A stretch of DNA of 64,000 nucleotides, from NCBI GenBank assembly GCA_029891385.1, contig CM057224.1, positions 28,537,005 to 28,601,004 of the forward strand, read 5' to 3'. Position 1 is the stretch's first letter; every line of letters starts with the position of its first letter. Positions 22,726 through 34,034 of the stretch are shown piece after piece. The position numbers and the translations under genes were made by a program. A model generated the notes under the pieces. It did no database searches. It had not been told where the DNA came from and was given only the letters and a program-made list of their open reading frames with translations. This DNA comes from Erythroxylum novogranatense. Its lineage: Eukaryota; Streptophyta; Magnoliopsida; Malpighiales; Erythroxylaceae.

Positions 22726-25299
22726 CGAACAATAAGCGAAAAATATTTTCTTTTAAACTTTTCAAACTTTTCAAAAATTTCCTATTTCACATTTATCCAA
22801 AATCTCATTTTCAAACTTTTCAAAACTTACATAAACCTTCCAAATTTCATGATTATAAATTTATTGTCTTATTTCTCAAAATCTCGAACCTTTTTCAAAT
22901 CATGCACAGCTTTAAATATGAATGCATCACATTATAAACAAATCAAAAACACATAACACATCAGAATTGGTTTGGTTCGGTCTAACGAGACGTCTTCGCA
23001 CATTCCGCATAGCGGTCATGTGCGGTAAGTGAATGAGGGGAGTCCGAATCGGAACTCCTTTGCCTATTCTGAGCAAAATGCTAAGGCTTAAACAGTAGAG
23101 ACAATGACTCACAAAGGACCTGACCAAACCCACTTAACACATAACGAAAATGTAATTTGATTGTCCAAGGCACCTTTTAAAATCTCTTGATTTTCATATT
23201 TTCAACTCATAATATCAAATTGTGTCATAATGGCACAAGCATATATCCACAAAATTCACATAATCATCTAATGCAATTCATAGCATCAAATAAATCACAT
23301 AATAATCACATTCATGACAAAATATGCACTAATTTCTTTAACTCTTTAAATCATAAATCAAATAATTTGAAAACCATGAATTTCATAAATCTTGTATTTT
23401 CTAAAACTCATTTTACTCCTTTGAAATCATAATTTCAAACATTTACATCCTTTTTCAAACATTTTTATCAGTAATAATTTATCAAAAACCAAACTTTGCT
23501 TTCTTTAATTTTCAAAAATTCACATTTAGCTTATAATTTAATAAATAAATATACTACCCACCTTATTTCCATGCAAGCAACTTGTCCAATGCTTCAATTT
23601 GACTTTTGCTTCTTTCTCTCTTCCAATTTAACAAAACCTAAACCATAATAATCCAAATTCACATCATAAATAGCATAATTTTCAAAATTAACTTAGGAAT
23701 TCACCAATTTACCATAATTCCAAGCTATTTCAATCTCCAATTTTGAAAATCCCCAATTTTCAAAATTGGCCTAAACCAATACACCCAAATTCAATCTCAT
23801 AAAACATAATTTCTTCAAAATTGATTTCACATTTCATCAATTCCCACTCTTAATTATGATTCTACACCATTAATTCACAAAAACCCCAATAATTCACAAA
23901 AACCCCAAAATTCCTAATTTGGCCTAAACTCCAAATTTACCAATTTTCAAATTAAACTTCACCTAAAGCATAAACATCAAAATTAACTTAGGATATCTCA
24001 AATTCATCACTAATTCAAGTTATCTACAACATCAATTTCACAAAACCAATTTCAAAATTTGACATAAACTCAAATTTTCAATTTATCCAAAATTAAATAT
24101 AATTATAGCCTAATCTCTTGATTAATCATAGATAAGCTCAATCCATATCAATCTTAAGTCAATTAACCAAAATCTCACTAAAACCTCAAATCCCAAATTT
24201 GACATAAACCTTAATTAATCAAATTAATCATCATTTAAACAAAATCTCTAAAATTAACTTCATAAACTCAAATCCATAACAATATCAAGCTAAACCAACC
24301 AACAAAATTCATCAAAATTGAAACTTGAACTTTCTCTCACTTACCATTTTCTCCACCATTTTCGTTATTTTTCAAGCTCCAAAGACAAGCTTCCTTCTTC
24401 TTCCATGTCTTCCCTTTCTTTCCTCTTGATGAAGCTCGAAAATCCCTTTGAAAACCATCAAAAATCGTTGGAACGTTGCATTCTTCTTCTCCACCGATTC
24501 CCTCTTCTCCTTCTCTCCCTTCTCTCTTTTATTTCTTTCTTCTCTCTTCTTTTGCTGTTATGTTTCGTTCCTTCTCTCATTTCAGCTAATTTCCAGACTT
24601 CCAAACGACAATCCCTCATGTGTTTTGATGCCATGTCATTAAAAATGATCAAAAGACCAAAATGCCCCTCACTTGTTTGCTTATTTTCAAAATTACCCCT
24701 GTGCAGGATTTTGACAAACTGATAACTTGCGTCCTGATTTCCAGCATCTAGAAGAAATAATTTGGATAAACGTTCTTCATGAAAATTGTTCCTCTCGATC
24801 TTACAAATCCAACTCCACCGACGGCGCTCAATTCGGATCTAAAACGAAGAAGTTATGGCCAAATTACTAACAGACCTGCACAAAATCCGAAACTGAACTT
24901 TAACATAACTTCAGTCCAGAATTTGACAATCTTAGGGATGAAATTAAATTTCGATCCCTTCACATGATTTATAGCCCTATGTCTTAACTTTATTTTCCCT
25001 CAAGAATCAACTCAATCGGAGTTGTACATCTCCCGAAAATTGCAAAATACTGAACCATGTTCAGAAAATTATCCAACTTACAACCTATAACCCATCTCTT
25101 CCTGTAGTTCAATCAATCTCTTTTCATTTAATCTCCTAAAAATCATATTTCTTCATAAAAATGAACGTAATTGTCTTAGGAATCCAACGCTTCAAGAAGC
25201 AAATCATTCGGATGTCGGACGAAAGATTTATAACAAAAGATTGCAAAAGGGTCGGAGTTCAAGCAAAATTTACAAAACCTTAAATACCCACTTATAACT

Positions 25300-25990
25300 G
25301 AATTTTTCAAAAATCATATCTCTTAATTCCGAACTTGGAATTTGACGAATTTGGTGTCTATGGAAAGGTAAAAGGAAGCTCTACAACTTCCCTGAAGAAC
25401 AGAAAAATCCAATTGGCTTCCAAAGAAGTCAAATTTCTACTCAAAGATTCTGTCTTAATCAGCTTTTCCTAACCAACTTCCAATTTTTAATCGCTCATAA
25501 CTCCTTGCCCCGATCTCGAAAAATTACATACTTTATGGCGTCGGAAAGATCGAAATACAAGCTCCAACTTTCATTAAGACCACTTATTCCAATTCAGACT
25601 AAATCTATACGACGAGTGGCCTCGAAGTATAGCACATGCAAATCTATACTTAATAACATTTTCAAAACAAAGCATATCTTCCGAAATTCATATCTCTCAA
25701 TCCCGACATCAAAAAATAGCAAACTTTATGTTCACGAAAAGCTCTCGATAGAGGCTACAAGTTTCACGTTGATCATTTTCTCGAATTTGACCTAAATCAA
25801 ATAGTCAACTTTTTACCCTAAAAGTCAAAATTCAAGCTAACTTTGACTGATCGTAACTCTCACTCCCGATATCGAAAAATATCAAACTTTATATCTACGA
25901 AAAGCTCTTGACATAAACTACAAGTTTCCAGAAGAACATTTTATCAAATTTTGCCTAAAACAAAAGTCAACTATCAAGTCAAACATTCTC
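25300..25990. repeat. Array of degenerate units of about 180 bp in Solo-1
   Basis: Anchors resembling CATATCTC, TCATAACTCC, CATATCTC and CGTAACTC occur at 25315, 25494, 25689 and 25852. Each is followed by CCGA-type text, then a GGAAAG or GAAAAGCTC word, then CTACAA or TACAAG. Spacings are 179, 195 and 163 bp. Each unit ends in a word close to AAGTCAA. Identity between units is low but the order of words is kept. Confidence 0.7.
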
Positions 25991-26272
25991 TCTCCAAAAA
26001 GTCAAACTTTCTAAATTCTTCAAATTTTCACACTTTTTCTCTTTAATTCTTGCTATTTAACTTTATTTCAATCAACTCATCCACTTTCCTCTCATAATCC
26101 ATATAAGTTCACTCAAATATCAAAGTCCTAAAAAATTAAACAATTCTTTTCTCATAAATTATTTCTTAATTTCATCAAATTTCCTTAAATTCATAATTTT
26201 CTCACCAATTTCTTTCTCATTTAAAATTCATTTTAATATTTCTATTTTTCATCAAAAGTTCGGGGTCTAACA

Positions 26273-26277
26273 TTAGG
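26273..26277. repeat. Target-site duplication of Solo-1, right copy (TTAGG)
   Basis: Matches 21776-21780. Confidence 0.92.
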
Positions 26278-26329
26278 TCTTCCATGTTTTATGGGTCTGA
26301 ATGTTGGGTCTCGGAGACGGGGTCCAACA
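26273..26329 (+). repeat. Tek-1 5' LTR, terminal part
   Basis: Matches the last bases of the 3' LTR (33981-34034), ending GGGGTCCAACA. The next bases lead into the primer site. Confidence 0.92.
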
Positions 26330-26334
26330 TTGTT

Positions 26335-26346
26335 TGGTATCAAAGC
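26335..26346 (+). other. Primer-binding site of Tek-1
   Basis: TGGTATCAAAGC, five bases after the LTR end. One difference from the usual initiator tRNA-Met site (TGGTATCAGAGC). A leader of about 160 bp follows before gag, with no feature visible in it. Confidence 0.88.
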
Positions 26347-26508
26347 TTAGGTTTCACTCCTAGGCTTTTGTTGTGATATATGATTAAATTTTTGCATTAT
26401 GAATTGATGGTTTGCATTAAGTGACATGCATCTCATGCATACATATAGGAACTAAGATTAAAAAAAGAAATGTAGCTAATCAGTAAATGTTTTCATTGAA
26501 GGAGTAAG

Positions 26509-27700
26509 ATGCCACCTCGTAGAAGGACATGAGGAGTTTTGCAAGGTTCGATTGCACCTGACTCTCCACTGAGAGAGGAAAGCACGGATGAGTCCGTAGC
26601 CCCGGGAGTGGCCCCAGCTGAGGCTTCTCTAGGGCAGAGTAGTGAGCCCCTTCGATCTCAGACTCAACCGTCGCCTAGTCAGTCTGAGCAAGTGCCTGCT
26701 CTTGATCCGAGATTGTTCCAGGCATTTACCCAAGCATTCGTTCAGGCCATGGGTCAAATGCCACAGGCTTCTGGTTCGGCCCCAGCTAAGAGGGGGAGAC
26801 AGTTTGACAAGCTGAGGAAGTATGGAGCGGTGGATTTCCACGGGACCACGGATCCTGAGGAAGCTGAGACTTGGTTGAGGAAGACCGAAAGGTCTTGGAT
26901 CAGATGGAGTGCTTGAGGATCTTTGAGAGTGGTTTATGCTGCTAGTTTGCTCCAGGGTGATGCCTTGCAATGGTGGGAGACTGTGCCAGGGAGTCAGATG
27001 AGACTAGTAGGATTAACATGGGGAGACTTCCTGACTGTGTACAGGAAGAAGTATATGTCTGAGGTGTACATTCGGCAGAAGCAGAGAGAGTTTCTGAGTC
27101 TCACCCAGAGAGAGATGACTGTTGCTGAGTATGAGCGCCAGTTTACTCAGTTGTTGAGGTATGCTTCAGATTTGATTTTTAGTGAGGCTGCTAAGTGTCA
27201 CCGATTTGAGTCAGGTTTGTATCTCGCCATCAGAGAGAAGGTAGTGGTGCGAATTTTCCTGATTTTCAGCAGCTGGTTGAAGCGGCTCTGAGGGTTGAGA
27301 ACATTGAAAACATTAAGAGCGCAGTTAGTAGAAAGAGGAAGGGAAGAGAACAGTTCAGGAGGGGAGGTGATACTTCTATGCCTGAGAGAAGTACCAGAAC
27401 CTTTCCTGTGCAGTCTGAAGAGAGGAGCAGCGGTGGAAGCCGACCTAGATCTATGAGGACTCCTAATGTTTCTCACCAAGCTTCGACGGTGGGCGGCAGT
27501 AGGAGGGGTGATAGGGAGAGGCCACCTCTTCCTAAGTGTGAGCACTATGGATTTCATCATAGAGGAGAATGCTTCAGGGTATCTGGAGCATGTTTCAATT
27601 GTGGGCAGAAAGGACACATAGCCAGACAGTGTCCTAAGCCAGATAGAAGAGAGGGATCACAGATGCAAGCTTCAAGGAGGACAGAGACAAGTGGGATGTA
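26509..27700 (+). pseudogene. Tek-1 gag (capsid and nucleocapsid, one stop and several frameshifts)
   Basis: The start at 26509 gives MPPRRRT, matching Tek-0 gag; codon 8 is TGA (26530-26532) where Tek-0 has an arginine codon. The frame then gives a Q/P-rich N-terminus and AVDFHGTTDPEEAETWLRKTE. It shifts near 26892, continues as VVYAASLLQGDALQWWE with LTWGDFLTVYRKKY and YERQFTQLLRYA (gag domain), shifts again near 27250, and ends with a zinc knuckle CFNCGQKGHIARQC (27591-27632, CX2CX4HX4C). Capsid and RNA-binding roles follow from the family. It cannot make a full Gag as read. Confidence 0.92.
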
Positions 27701-28251
27701 AGGTCAGGATCAAGTGGGTAGCTCTGTGTACTAAGAGAGCTTATCCTCCAGACAGATCCAGGGGCAAGCACCACCTAGAGTGTTTACTATGACTCGAGAG
27801 GAGGCGAGATACCTCGTAAGTGGTAACGTATGATTAAACTGTTTGATGTTGATGTTATAGCTTTGATTGATCCGGGTTCTACCCTCTTTTGTGTCGTCGG
27901 GTAGACTGTTTGTGGTAGAGACTGAGCCCATTGGATACTCCGCTGATAGTGAGTACTCCGATCGGCGATATATTATTATAAGTCAAGTGTATAGAGGCCG
28001 TGAGATAGAGATTAGTGGAGGAAGTTTGTGGTGGATTTGATGCCTTTGAAGATGGGAGGATTGGATGTGATCCTAGGTATGGATACATTAGAAAGTATCA
28101 TGCCAACTTAGACATAGCAAGAAGGCGGATAGCATTTGAGCTAGAGGATGGCGAGAAAAGTGGTATTTGTGGGAGATAGAAAAGCCAGTTCGCCTCAGAT
28201 TGTTTCGGCTATGTCAGCAGAGAGATTGATGATTAAGGGGTGTGAGCGTAT
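27701..28251 (+). pseudogene. Tek-1 protease region (heavily decayed)
   Basis: Starts with a FTMTREEA junction near 27786, as in Tek-0. ALIDPGST near 27862-27886 is the aspartic protease active-site region in the D-P-G-S/T form found in this clade. MPLKMGGLDVILGMD-type residues follow near 28040-28085, then a F.GD.K stretch near 28160. Stops and frame changes are frequent, so no frame longer than about 70 residues spans it. Confidence 0.75.
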
Positions 28252-29890
28252 TTGGCCTATGTGTTGAACACGGAGGCAGATAGAGGAGGTTGGAGGATAT
28301 TCACAGAGTCGTGGAATTCCGGACGTCTTTCCCAAGGAATTGCGGGACTACCTCCTCCAAGAGAAATTGAGTTTCCCGTTGAGCTTCTTCCAGGTACTGC
28401 GCCGATTTCGATTCCGCCTTACCGAATGGCTCCGGCGGAATTGAAAGAGCTTAAGGTGCAATTGGAGGATCTATTAGAGAAGGGTTATATTAGGTCGAGC
28501 TCTTCGCCTTGTGGAGCTCCGGTTCTCTTTGTGAAGAAGAAAGATGGATCGTTGCGGATGTGTGTGGATTATAGGAAGTTGAATCATGCCACCATTAAGA
28601 ACCGATATCCGCTCCCGCGCATAGATGATTTGTTTGATCAATTGCAAGGGGCAAGAGTCTTTTCCAAAATAGATTTGAGATCGGGTTATCATTAGTTGAG
28701 GATTAAGGAGGCCGATGTGTTAAAGACTGCTTTTAGGACGAGGTATGGCCATTTTGAGTTTTTGGTTATGCCTTTCGGGTTAACAAATGCTCCCGCAGTC
28801 TTTATGGATTTGATGAATAGAGTTTTCAAGTCTTTCTTAGACCGATTTATCATTGTCTTTATTGATGACATATTGGTCTATTCTAAGAGTGATAAGGAGC
28901 ACAAAGATCATTTGAGGGTTGCTTTGGAGACTTTGAGAAAGAATGAGCTGTATGCCAAATTCGATAAGTGCGAATTTTGGTTAAGGGAAGTGGTATTTCT
29001 CGGGCATGTGATTTCAGAGCGTGGAGTGCATGTGGATCCACAAAAGATAGAGGCTGTGGTTAAATGGGAAGCACCTAAGAATGTGGCTGAGGTGAGAAGT
29101 TTCTTGGGATTAGCTGGATATTATAGGAGGTTCGTGGAGGGCTTTTCTTTGATAGCTGCTCCACTTTTCAAATTGACGAGAAAGAATCAGAAGTTTGAGT
29201 GGACTGAAGAGTGTCAGAGTAGTTTTGAGGAATTGAAGAATAGGCTTACTACTGCGCCGATTTTGACATTACCCTATGGTGATGATGGATACATTGTGTA
29301 CAGTGACGCTTCCAGGAAGGGTTTAGGATGTGTATTGATGCAAGGAGAGAAAGTGATTGCTTATGCTTCTAGGCAATTGAAGCCTTATGAGATGAACTAC
29401 CCCATTCATGACTTGGAATTGGCTGCTATAATATTTGCATTGAAGATTTGGAACACTACTTGTATGGAGTTACTACTAGGTATTCTGGACCACAAGAGTC
29501 TTAAGTATTTGTTGACTCGGAAAGAACTGAATTTGAGGCAGAGGCGATGGTTGGAGTTATTAAAAGATTATGATTTGGTGATAGACTACCATCCGGGGAA
29601 AGCTAATATGGTAGCTGATGCATTGAGTAGGAAGTCCACTATGGCACATGTGGAGACAGTGTACCTTCCTTTGCTGAAGGAATTAGCCAGACTTGATGTG
29701 ACATTGAGGCAAGTTGAGCCTGACTATATTTTGGCAAATTTCAGAGTGAGACCAGTGTTGAGGGGGAACATCAAAGAATTGCAGGAACGGGATGAGTACT
29801 TGAGTAAGCTTAGAGCGGAGATAAAAGATGGCAAGCCCTCTGATGTAGAGGTAAAGGAAGATGGATTGATGGTTATGGGTGACAGATTGT
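28252..29890 (+). pseudogene. Tek-1 pol: reverse transcriptase and RNase H
   Basis: RT opens with [17 protein letters not shown] and [19 protein letters not shown], interrupted by TAG at 28693-28695 in the conserved SGYHxLRI stretch. It continues in one frame through [17 protein letters not shown], catalytic [10 protein letters not shown] (28858-28887), [11 protein letters not shown] and [12 protein letters not shown]. RNase H has [38 protein letters not shown] and [13 protein letters not shown]. Residues at about 29452-29490 are out of register between two compensating indels. Apart from the stop and that patch, this is the best-preserved pol in the window. Confidence 0.95.
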
Positions 29891-31258
29891 GTGTTCCAGA
29901 TGTGTTAGAGCTTAAGGATGAGATCCTTGATGAGGCGCATAATGCTCCTTATGCAATGCACCCAGGAAGTTTTAAGATGTATCAAGATTTGAAAGAGCAT
30001 TTTTGGTGGAAGGGAATGAGGAAAGATGTGGCAGAGTATGCTAAAAAATATTTAGTGTGCCAGCAAGTGAAAGCTGAACACCAAGCACCTTCCGACAAGC
30101 TTAATCCCTTGCCGATTCCGGAATGGAAATGGGAGAAGATTACCATGGATTTTCTGATGGGATTGCCAAGAACTAGCAAGAAGCATGACGCTATTTGGGT
30201 GATTGTGGATAGGTTGACTAAGTCAGCACACTTCTTGCCAATTCGACAGACAAATTCTTTAAATGTTTTGGCTAAGAAGTATGTGGACGAGGTGATCAGA
30301 CTTCATGGGATTCCGAGTTCGATAGTGTCTGATAGGGATCCTAGGTTTACCTCTAGATTCTGGGAAAGTTTGCAGGAGGCTCTGGGGACTAGATTGCATT
30401 TCAGTACAGCTTTTCATCCTCAGACTGATGGACAGTCGGAGAGAACGATACGGACTTTGGAGGCTATGTTGAGAGCTTGCGTGTTGGATTTCAAAGGTTC
30501 GTAGGATGATCACCTACCTTTGATTGAGTTTGCTTACAATAATTCCTATCACTCGGGAATTCAGATGGCACCTTATGAGGCTTTGTATGGAAGGAGATGC
30601 AAGACTCCTATATGTTGGGATGAGGAAGGTGAAAGGAAGCTTGTAGGACCTGAGTTAGTACAGGTTACAGTGGATAAAGTCAAATTGGTAAAACAGAGGC
30701 TTAAAGCAGCTCAAGATAGGATGAAGAGCTACACGGATGCCCATAGGAAAGAGATGGAATTTGAAGTGGGTGAGAAGGTATTACTTAGAGCTTCTCCATG
30801 GAAAGGTGTTTTGAGGTTCGGTAAGAAGGGCAAGCTTAGCCCGAGGTATATAAGTCCCTATGAGATCATTGAGAGGATTGGACCGTTGGCTTATAAGTTA
30901 GATTTGCCATTGGAGTTGTCTAAGATCCACAATGTGTTCCATGTGTCGATGCTGAGGAAGTACAGATCGGATCCTTCGCATATAGTTCAACCTGCAGAGG
31001 TTCAGTTGAGAGAGGATTTGACGTATGAGGAGCAACCAGTGGAGATCTTAGATTCAAAGGAAAAGGTGTTAAGGAATAAGATTGTGAAGCTGGTTAAGGT
31101 CTTGTGGAGGAACCATTCGACCGAGGAGGCAACTTGGGAACGTTTGGAAGCCATGAAGGAGAAGTACCCGTACCTCTTCATGGACTCAGGTAAAGATTTC
31201 GAGGACGAAATTCTTTTAGGAGGGGAGAATTGTTGGGCCCCAAAATTTTTTTTTATTT
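29891..31258 (+). pseudogene. Tek-1 pol: integrase and chromodomain
   Basis: Zinc-binding region: H...H in [11 protein letters not shown], then [10 protein letters not shown], where the first of the two cysteines is tyrosine. The catalytic core keeps [17 protein letters not shown] and [12 protein letters not shown] (D, D, E). A TAG at 30502-30504 stands where tryptophan is usual. The second frame gives LIEFAYNNSYHSGIQ, the GEKVLLRASPWKG and GKLSPRYISPYEI C-terminal domain, VFHVSMLRKY, and a chromodomain-like end (VLWRNHSTEEATWE...KYPYLF, about 31090-31180), which in chromoviruses directs insertion to marked chromatin. The frame runs past the polypurine tract and stops at 31258-31260 inside the 3' LTR. 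Confidence 0.95.
31213..31230 (+). other. Polypurine tract of Tek-1
   Basis: TTTTAGGAGGGGAGAAT directly before the 3' LTR start TGTTGGGCCCC at 31231. Confidence 0.92.
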
Positions 31259-32264
31259 GAATTAATTATTTATTGATTTATGGATTTATTCATTAATTAT
31301 TTTTATTTTTGCCTTAATTGATTTAATTATGCGTTTACATAGACATTTTTTATGTTGGGCTTAGAAATTAGAAGTTAGGAACTAAATGGAGGGTTAGAAT
31401 TAAATGTTGGAAAGAATGGGCTTTATGGAATAAGTGGAATAATAAGGAGGATTAGAAATAAGTGGATTGATGTAGTGGGCTTGTGAGGAGGAGAGCCCAA
31501 AAGGGATTGTAAGAAGGGGTATCAAAACTACATAGTTTTGAGGTAGGGCTTTAAAGAGGAGTTAAATGAGTTAAGTTGTTAAGGAGAAGAGGAAGTGTCG
31601 TAGAGAAAGAAAAGAAGAGAAGAAGAGAAAACGTGAGAGAAGAAGGAAGAGGACCTTCGACTAAGTGGAAAAGAGTCGTAGGGAGGAAGAAAGAAGGAGA
31701 AAAAGAGAAGAAATCGACTTGCTAGAGGTAAGTTCCATCTTTGTTTATGATAGGTTCGAAAATGGTGTAGGATGGAAGTTAGGGTTTGTGTAGGGTTTGT
31801 AGAAAGAAAGAAGAGAAGGTGAGATCTATGGATTTTTGAGATTTCTAAGCTAAGATCTTGGGTATTCTAGCTTAAAAGTCCTATGGGTAGGTTATGTTTA
31901 AAGTTTATTTTCATCCTTGCTTGATTTATGAGTATTATGGCCTTCTTTGAAAATGTATTTATTGAATGAAGTATGATTTAACTGAAGGAACTCAAGAAAA
32001 CCCCACTCAAGACAAGGAGGAAGGGAAATCTTGAATTCGGATACCGACGATAGGTGGGTAACATTTTTTATAGTTGTTGTGTAATGGGCAAATGCCCTAT
32101 GTGTGCTATCTTTGATAATTATGTGCATATTGAAAGTGTATTTCCTTTGATTTGAAAGTAAAGTGTGAAACTATGATGATTCGAAAGAATGAAAGAAGCA
32201 TAAAATGCTAGCCTTGTGCTTAAATATGTGATCATAAATTGGTTGTGATTGGGCGAGAGAGAAC

Positions 32265-32360
32265 CTACTTCGATAAGTCACGTGCACGTTGACCCCTTTT
32301 GCCTTCTCCCGGCAGCCCGCTTGTGGCCCACGAGATTCGAAAATGGACTCGTTGTGTTTA
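32265..32360 (+). promoter_or_regulatory. G-box module in the Tek-1 LTR
   Basis: AAGTCACGTGCACGTTGAC (G-box CACGTG at 32279-32284), then GCCTTCTCCCGGC, CCCGCTTGTGGCC and CACGAGAT. Solo-2 has the same words in the same order on its sense strand. It lies about 330 bp upstream of the stem-loop. Confidence 0.6.
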
Positions 32361-32570
32361 CGATAAACTTCGGTTTATTCGTTGTGTTTAAGGAACTCTC
32401 GAGCCAAATGTGTGCATTCCATCATTTATTGTGTTTATGATGCATAACATGTGTTTGATTGATATGAACTCTCATATTATGCTTGTGTGATGATTTTGGA
32501 TTATTTGAGCTTTATATGATAAACTGCTATTGTTTCGGATTGTTAATGATTTGTTGTGTGGCTCATTACT

Positions 32571-32650
32571 CGATGGCTATAAACTTGTTAGCCACTGAGC
32601 CGTATTTCGCTCACCCCATTCTCCCTCCTCAGGTGCAAATTCTAGTTGAT
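32571..32650 (+). promoter_or_regulatory. Promoter-like TATA/stem-loop module in the Tek-1 3' LTR
   Basis: TATAAAC (32578-32584), GAGC (32597-32600), GCTC (32609-32612), ACCCC, then a pyrimidine run and CTCAGGTGCA. Same as the 5' copy apart from one loop base. Confidence 0.6.
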
Positions 32651-33380
32651 TGCGGAACCTTGCAAGGCATCGGGCATAACTCCAAGAATCCTAGAAACTT
32701 TTGTATTAAGTTTGTAACTAGCTTTTGGAATAGCTTTGTAAGCATATTGATCATTGAGCATCTCATCTCTTGTATTTTGTACTTGATCTTGGTGAATATG
32801 CCAATATGTAACCAAAGTTATGCATGAATCTTTGTTATGATTTGGAATGAGAATGAGAGCTTTAGCACTCTCTTCATGTGAACTTGTTGTTTTGCGGCTT
32901 GTGTATGGCCTTGAAAGAGTATAGGTATGAGTATTTTTTTTATTTTTGAGTTGCTGCTGGGATTTTGCTTTGGGAGAGCTTGCTGGGGATTTTGAAAAGG
33001 GTTGTGAGCTGTTGAAGTTCTGCAAATTCTGGGTTGTTTTAGGTTAAACAGGATCATTTAGACTTGTTGAGAGTGTTAGTCGAGCTATAGAGCTTTTCCC
33101 ATGATGTTATGAGCTATTTATGATGTGTAAATTGGTAGGTGTGAGTCGTTGGAGCTAAATGCAGGTGCTGTCAAAATGACAGGTTGCCAGGCAGAGCTTT
33201 GAGTCCACTTTTGACCCCCTTAGAGTTGGAATATAGGTAGGTAGTCTTCATGAAAGTTGTAGATTTTTCTCTTAGCTTTCCAACGAATCAAACCGTGTCT
33301 AATTTGGAGTTCTTTGTAGAAAGTTATGCATCTTTTAAGTAGAGACGTTCTGGAGAGAAGTGAGACGCAGTTACTGTTTT

Positions 33381-33468
33381 TGCGTCTCAATTGACTTTTT
33401 GCGTCTCAATTGACTTTCTGCGTCTCAGTTGACTTCTGCGTCTCAGTTGACTTTTGCGTCTGCTTCTG
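33381..33468 (+). repeat. GCGTCTCARTTGACTT minisatellite in the Tek-1 3' LTR
   Basis: Five copies, one-to-one with 21177-21262, with one variant base in the last unit. Confidence 0.9.
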
Positions 33469-34034
33469 TTTATCGACCCCTCTTCTTTCTTTTGGCCATA
33501 ACTTTTTGTGTAGACCTCTGATTGACCCGATTTTCGAAGCGTTGGATTTATAAGAAAATTTTCTATCTTTTTACACCTGATTTATCAAAATTTTTTTAAA
33601 TTGAAAAAGGTGGTTTGAAACAAAGTGTGGAGGTCTGCTGATCAAGTCCGAATATACTTTACTAATTTTGAAATATCTTGAGCTATAGAGCTCCGATTGA
33701 GACGATTCTTGTCTTAAATTAAACTAGAGACCTAAACCTACAAGTTTTATGAAGGAACCAATCAGAAAACTAGCCTCTAAGGTTTTCAAATTTTGACGCG
33801 AAGTCAGTAAAGTGTTCAGTTTGACTATTTTGGTTATAACTTTTTCATTTCTAATCCGAATTGAGCGTTTTCAGTGGCGTTGGAACCGTGAGAGCGTAAG
33901 GACCATATTTTCTTAAAAGACAAATCCAAATTTTCTATTGCAAGCTTTCTCCTTTTTCGGCCAATTTTGTGTTCAGTTTGGGTCTTCCATGTTTTATGGG
34001 TCCGAATGTTGGGTCTCGGAGATGGGGTCCAACA

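Larger units (their letters stand above)
21781..26272 (-). mobile_element. Solo-1: solo LTR of a Tekay-like element (4492 bp)
   Basis: Plus strand begins TGTTGGGACCCG and ends GGGTCTAACA, flanked by TTAGG duplications. In sense it starts TGTTAGACCCCG and ends GGGTCCCAACA, the pattern of the other Tekay-type LTRs here. There is no internal region, so it is the product of LTR-LTR recombination. It carries the stem-loop module (22685-22725) and at least four degenerate units of about 180 bp (25300-25990). No frame in it is supported; the A-rich and T-rich frames at 21648-22261 and 24318-24722 are compositional. Confidence 0.92.
20369..34034 (+). mobile_element. Tek-1: Tekay-type Ty3/gypsy chromovirus, 5' LTR interrupted twice
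   Basis: Plus-strand order: partial 5' LTR (20369-21780, then 26273-26329 after Solo-1), primer site, gag, protease, RT, RNase H, integrase, chromodomain, polypurine tract, 3' LTR (31231-34034). The first 1.34 kb of the 5' LTR is absent here and should lie left of Tek-0. In about 490 bp compared by eye, the LTR copies differ at about eight sites, seven of them transitions, so insertion looks fairly recent. Stops and frameshifts interrupt gag and pol. It is inserted in Sire-1 gag, whose frame resumes at 34035. Confidence 0.9.
31231..34034 (+). repeat. Tek-1 3' LTR (2804 bp, complete)
   Basis: TGTTGGGCCCC ... GGGGTCCAACA. It contains a G-box module (32278), the TATA/stem-loop module (32578-32612), an inverted set of degenerate 180-bp units and the GCGTCTCA minisatellite (33381-33468). 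It is the reference for the broken 5' LTR. The frames at 32249-33057 lie inside it and are also present in the 5' LTR; they show no protein family. Confidence 0.95.

Noticed and set aside
24318..24722. 134-residue frame with hydrophobic leucine-rich segments in Solo-1
   Set aside because: T/C-rich low-complexity sequence in a solo LTR; no start context or homologue recognised.
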